NCBI RefSeq assembly: GCF_013839445.1
Contig: NZ_JACDIT010000006.1
Coordinates: forward strand, 62,001-126,000
Length of the DNA stretch: 64,000 nucleotides
Reading direction: 5' to 3'
Source: Chthonobacter albigriseus
Lineage (GTDB): Bacteria > Pseudomonadota > Alphaproteobacteria > Rhizobiales > Pleomorphomonadaceae
Part shown: positions 60,882-64,000 of the stretch, one piece after another
Numbering within the stretch: the first letter of the stretch is position 1
How the letters are laid out: each line of letters starts with the position of its first letter
Notes under the pieces: generated by a model
Seen by the model: only the letters and a program-made list of their open reading frames with translations
Database searches by the model: none
Told to the model about the DNA's origin: nothing
Made by a program: the position numbers and the translations under genes

Positions 60882-61092
60882 CGAGGTCGATTTCCCGTGC
60901 AGTTGCAGCTTTCCTGTAGAACATTTGGAACGGGATTTCGTTTCTCGACGCGGGTCGGCACGATGCCGAGCCGCTACGAAGGGGCGGTCGTTTCGTAGCC
61001 TTGTTTCCGGACGAGATCTCGCCCGCCTCGCTTCAGGTCGGGGTTTCGTGCAGCATGACCGTGCCCGGACCGGGCTTGGAGGATGGGCGAGC
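60882..61092. promoter_or_regulatory. Divergent region between the KaiC-like and DCXR-like genes
   Basis: 211 bases with no evident gene. It must carry the promoters of both. GGAGG lies 10 bases before the plus-strand ATG. No clear palindrome seen. Confidence 0.3.
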
Positions 61093-61818
61093 ATGTCGTT
61101 TCAAGGAAGAACCGTTCTCGTCACCGGCGCCGGCAAGGGCATCGGACGGGCGACCGCGCTGCATCTGGCCAGTCTCGGGGCACGGATCGTGGCCCTGACG
61201 CGCAGCCCCGCAGACCTGGACGACCTCGCCGGTCGGATCGATTGCACGCCGGTTGCCGTCGATCTCGCCGATGCTGAGGCGACCCGGGACGCGGTGCGGA
61301 GCGCGCTTCCGGTCGACTTCGTCGTCAACAACGCCGGTACGACGTCGCTCGAGTCCGTGCTGGATGTCTCGTCGGAGACGTTCGACCACATCCACGCCGT
61401 CAACACCCGTGCGCCGCTGATAGTCGCTCAGGAGTATGCGCGAGACCGCATCGCCAGAGGCCTGACCGGCGCGATCGTCAACGTCTCTTCGATCGCCTCG
61501 ACGGTGGGGTTCCGCGATCATGCCGCCTATTGCGCCTCCAAGGGTGCCCTCGACGCGCTGACACGGGTGATGGCCAACGAACTCGGATCAAGGGGGATCC
61601 GCGTCAACGCGGTGAACCCCGTGGTGACGCTCACTCCCATGGCCGTGAAGGCCTGGAGCGATCCGGAGAAGGCAGGTGGCATGCTGGCGCGCATACCGCT
61701 CGGCCGGTTCGTCGAGCCCGACGAAGTAGCCGCCGTGATCGCCTTTCTGCTTTCGGATGCCGCAGCGATGGTGAACGGGGTCGCCCTTCCGGTCGACGGC
61801 GGCTTCCTGGCCGTGTGA
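61093..61818 (+). CDS. Short-chain dehydrogenase, L-xylulose reductase (DCXR)-like
   Basis: 241 residues, classical SDR. Cofactor motif TGAGKGIG at 11-18, NNAG at 79-82, Asn104, Ser133, Tyr146 and Lys150. These correspond to Asn107, Ser136, Tyr149 and Lys153 of human dicarbonyl/L-xylulose reductase at a constant offset of 3, and the C-terminal half (WSDPEKAGGMLARIPLGRF, VNGVALPVDGGF) resembles that enzyme closely. It reduces a ketose or diketone with NAD(P)H. It is not adjacent to the B6 cluster, so pyridoxal 4-dehydrogenase is unlikely although that is also an SDR. Confidence 0.88.
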   Translation: MSFQGRTVLVTGAGKGIGRATALHLASLGARIVALTRSPADLDDLAGRIDCTPVAVDLADAEATRDAVRSALPVDFVVNNAGTTSLESVLDVSSETFDHIHAVNTRAPLIVAQEYARDRIARGLTGAIVNVSSIASTVGFRDHAAYCASKGALDALTRVMANELGSRGIRVNAVNPVVTLTPMAVKAWSDPEKAGGMLARIPLGRFVEPDEVAAVIAFLLSDAAAMVNGVALPVDGGFLAV

Positions 61819-61949
61819 AACAGAGCCCGAGGGCGGCAGAGACGGCAGCATCGGGACCGCGATGTCCCCCTGTGCACGACCGGTGCGCGCGACGCCCTGT
61901 CCCCTGCTCCTTTGCTGACACCCTCGATCGGACCGGCTAGTGTGCGACG

Positions 61950-62873
61950 ATGACGGTCTACTCGGTCCGGCACATCACCACCTACCACTATTCCCGTCCG
62001 GTGAGCTTCGGCGAGCATCGGATTCTGTTCCGGCCGCGCGACAGCTTCGACCAGCATCTCCTCGGCTCCACCCTGCAGGTCAGTCCGGAGCCGAGCGAGA
62101 TCAGGTGGATCCACGACGTTTTCGGAAACTGCATCACCCGCGTCTCCATTCCGGGCACCTCCAGCATCCTCCGGTTCGAGACGACCATCCGGCTCGACCA
62201 CACCCCGCTCCAGGTGCCGAATTTTCGGATCGACGAGGACGCCCGGACCTATCCGATCGCCTACACGGAAGACGACAGGGCCGACTTCGGCCGGGCAGCG
62301 GACCGCCACTATCCAGATCAGGTGGACGAGGTCGGCCAGTGGGCGCGGCGCTTCCTGCGGGTGGGTCGGCCCACGGAAACCGGGGCCTTGCTGATGACGC
62401 TCTGCTTTGCGATCCGCGAAAGCTTCGTCTACGCCCGGCGAACGGAGGCGGGCACCCAGCCGCCGGACGTCACGCTGCGGCTGCGCCGCGGAACGTGCCG
62501 GGATTTCGCCCTGTTGATGATGGAGGCCGTTCGATCGCTCGGCTTCGCTGCACGGTTTGTTACGGGCTACATCTATGTGCCGGACCGCGACGGGTCCGTG
62601 ACGCTCGGGGGTGGCTCCACCCACGCGTGGTGCCAGATCTACCTTCCGGGATCGGGCTGGGTCGAGTTCGACCCGACCAACGGGATTGTCGGCAACCAGG
62701 ACCTGATCCGGGTCGCTGTTGCGCGGGACCCGCGGCAGGCCATCCCGCTGACCGGGAGCTTCCACGGCTACGCTTCCGACGATCTCGGAATGAGCGTCCA
62801 GGTGAACGTCACGACGGAGAAGTCGGGGGAAGAGCGCCGGCTCGATGGAACGGATCGTGCAAGGTCTCGTTGA
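61950..62873 (+). CDS. Transglutaminase-like protein with bacterial N-terminal domain (first)
   Basis: 307 residues. An N-terminal bacterial transglutaminase N-domain (YSVRHITTYHYSRPVSFGEHR) is followed by the papain-like core with a complete triad: Cys183 in GTCRDFALLM, His225 in STHAWCQIYL and Asp241 in EFDPTNG. No signal peptide, so a cytoplasmic cysteine hydrolase or protease is likely rather than protein cross-linking. It precedes a second transglutaminase-like gene by 52 bases. Confidence 0.9.
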   Translation: MTVYSVRHITTYHYSRPVSFGEHRILFRPRDSFDQHLLGSTLQVSPEPSEIRWIHDVFGNCITRVSIPGTSSILRFETTIRLDHTPLQVPNFRIDEDARTYPIAYTEDDRADFGRAADRHYPDQVDEVGQWARRFLRVGRPTETGALLMTLCFAIRESFVYARRTEAGTQPPDVTLRLRRGTCRDFALLMMEAVRSLGFAARFVTGYIYVPDRDGSVTLGGGSTHAWCQIYLPGSGWVEFDPTNGIVGNQDLIRVAVARDPRQAIPLTGSFHGYASDDLGMSVQVNVTTEKSGEERRLDGTDRARSR

Positions 62874-62925
62874 AGCTGCGCGACCGATCCGCGACACACG
62901 CGTACGGCCACGGATTGGAGCGACC

Positions 62926-63735
62926 ATGAAGATACGTGCCGGCTATTCCCTGAGCTACCAGTGCCCCCAGCCGACGCCAATGCTGCTCGTGCTCAACATC
63001 CACCCGTCCAGGCGCGTGGATCTTCTCACGGACCAGGTGCTCGTCTTCGACCCGCCGTTGCAGGCCTGGGACTATGTCGACGGGTTCGGCAACACCTGCA
63101 CGCGCATCGTTGCGCCGGCCGGGATCACCACCATCTCCACCGCGTTCGAGATCTACGACAGCGGACAGCCCGACATCATCCAGCGCGACGCGGTCCAGCA
63201 CGACGTCAAGGACCTCCCGGACGAGGTGCTCGTCTACCTGCTGGGTAGCCGTTATTGCGACACGGATCGGCTGAGCGAGTTCGCGTGGCAGACCTTTTCC
63301 TCGACACCGCCAGGCTGGGCACGCGTGCAGGCGATCTGCGACTTCGTGCATGGGCACATCGCGTTCAACTACCAGAATGCAAACCCGCTGCGGACGGCGT
63401 TCGACGGGTTCAACGACCGGACGGGCGTCTGCCGCGATTTCGCGCACCTGGCCATAACGCTCTGCCGGTGCATGAACATCCCGGCGAGATACTGCACGGG
63501 TTACCTCGGCGACATCGGCGTTCCGGCGGTCCCGGATCCGATGGATTTCAGCGCGTGGTTCCAGGTCTATCTCGGCGGGCACTGGTACACGTTCGATGCC
63601 CGACACAACAAGCCGCGCATCGGCCGTATCCTGATGGCAACGGGCCGGGACGCGACGGATGTCGCGCTCTCCACCAACTTCGGCCCCTCGCAGCTGGTCA
63701 AGTTCGAGGTGGTGACGGAGGAGGTTCTCGCCTGA
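62926..63735 (+). CDS. Transglutaminase-like protein, catalytic His replaced (second)
   Basis: 269 residues. Core Cys169 in GVCRDFAHLA and Asp224 in YTFDARHN are present, but the His place reads MDFSAWFQ, with Ser209. This Ser may be normal for this subgroup, which ends with PRIGRILMATGRDATDVALS. Without it the protein may use another base or be non-catalytic. GGAG precedes the ATG. It is probably co-transcribed with the first transglutaminase-like gene. Confidence 0.85.
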   Translation: MKIRAGYSLSYQCPQPTPMLLVLNIHPSRRVDLLTDQVLVFDPPLQAWDYVDGFGNTCTRIVAPAGITTISTAFEIYDSGQPDIIQRDAVQHDVKDLPDEVLVYLLGSRYCDTDRLSEFAWQTFSSTPPGWARVQAICDFVHGHIAFNYQNANPLRTAFDGFNDRTGVCRDFAHLAITLCRCMNIPARYCTGYLGDIGVPAVPDPMDFSAWFQVYLGGHWYTFDARHNKPRIGRILMATGRDATDVALSTNFGPSQLVKFEVVTEEVLA

Positions 63736-63781
63736 CGGCATAGTCGGACCGGTCGTCGACGCCGCCGGGGGCGACCCGCGG

Positions 63782-64000
63782 TCAGTCCACGTCCTCCAAA
63801 GCGGCTTCCTCCGCCGGGATCGCCGGGCCGCTCAGCCCGAAGCGCGCGGCGATATCAGGTGCATAGGTGAGAAGGTCGGACCGGAGCCGGAGGAGGGACA
63901 AGTCCTTGGCCTTCGCCTCCAGCATGACGTCGAAAACGAGCCCGTCGACCTGGCGCATGAAGGCGATGAACTCGAACGGCTGGCAAAAGTCGGCATGGTT
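63782..64000 (-). CDS. uvsE: UV-damage endonuclease (C-terminal part, runs off the right edge)
   Basis: The last 72 residues of a TIM-barrel endonuclease of the UvdE/UvsE family. HADFCQPFEFIAFMRQVDGL, then VFDVMLEAKAKDLSLLRLRSDLL, which carries the conserved Glu-x-Lys metal/catalytic strand near the end of these enzymes. They nick DNA 5' to UV photoproducts and abasic sites. The start and most of the gene lie beyond the window. Convergent with the second transglutaminase-like gene, 46 bases between stops. Confidence 0.78.
   Translation of the reverse strand, partial: NHADFCQPFEFIAFMRQVDGLVFDVMLEAKAKDLSLLRLRSDLLTYAPDIAARFGLSGPAIPAEEAALEDVD

Noticed and set aside
61093-61818. The SDR gene as pyridoxal 4-dehydrogenase completing the B6 pathway
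   Set aside because: M. loti uses an SDR for this step, but this protein matches L-xylulose reductase residue by residue and lies 49 kb away in an unrelated setting.
1-64000. CRISPR arrays, insertion sequences, integrases, tRNA genes or prophage genes
   Set aside because: I saw no regularly spaced repeats, transposase or integrase frames, cloverleaf sequences or phage structural genes in reading both strands.

Overview
The window reads as a G+C-rich alphaproteobacterial chromosome segment, most likely from the Hyphomicrobiales (Rhizobiales). The signs are HWE-type histidine kinase signalling, an ExoP/Wzc-type exopolysaccharide protein, a rhizobial-type amino acid:[carrier protein] ligase, a pyridoxamine-pyruvate transaminase close to the Mesorhizobium enzyme, GntR/FCD and IclR regulators over catabolic operons, and many 4-base ATGA/GTGA gene overlaps. 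No rRNA, tRNA, insertion sequence, prophage or CRISPR array was seen. Only the first gene (amidase) and the last (UV-damage endonuclease) are cut by the window edges.

Layout. (1) 1-13.2 kb: a leftward operon of HpaB-type flavin monooxygenase, SnoaL-like protein and amidase; a small secreted protein; a BMP-family (nucleoside/vitamin-type) ABC importer; and a vitamin B6 pair, pyridoxamine-pyruvate transaminase and pyridoxine 4-oxidase, flanking an FCD regulator. A class C beta-lactamase-like hydrolase follows. (2) 13.2-25.5 kb: a sugar or sugar-acid catabolic island with CoA-transferase, MaoC, lactonase and IclR on the minus strand, and a CUT1-type ABC importer, enolase-superfamily dehydratase, mutarotase, Gfo/Idh/MocA dehydrogenase, second MaoC and a leaderless binding-protein-like protein on the plus strand. 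(3) 25.5-33.6 kb: a cytochrome c, a fused tandem alpha/beta-hydrolase, and a leftward five-gene operon of carrier protein, acyl-CoA dehydrogenase-like protein, amino acid:[carrier protein] ligase, DUF1839 protein and GH2 glycosidase. (4) 33.7-46.6 kb: an exopolysaccharide locus (polymerase-like VpsF, flippase, glycosyltransferase, GH5 glycanase, ExoP-like co-polymerase, GIPC-transferase-like protein) interrupted by ppsA and a DUF3750 gene. (5) 46.6-51.4 kb: an isolated flagellin, an HD-GYP protein, a glutamine amidotransferase-like protein and a TerB-like protein. (6) 51.7-58 kb: three amidohydrolases and a fused aconitase X. (7) 58-64 kb: a KaiC-like ATPase overlapping an HWE kinase with a receiver-like pseudo-domain, a DCXR-like reductase, two transglutaminase-like proteins and the UvsE end.

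Most of the window is accessory metabolism and surface biology. Region 1 should funnel pyridoxine and pyridoxamine to pyridoxal. Region 2 holds the enzyme classes of a non-phosphorylative sugar oxidation route with a CoA-thioester branch. Region 3 looks able to load an amino acid on a dedicated carrier protein for an unknown product, next to the polysaccharide locus. Region 7 pairs a Kai-type ATPase with a histidine kinase in the absence of nearby KaiA or KaiB. Assignments rest on motif reading and family knowledge; no database search was run.
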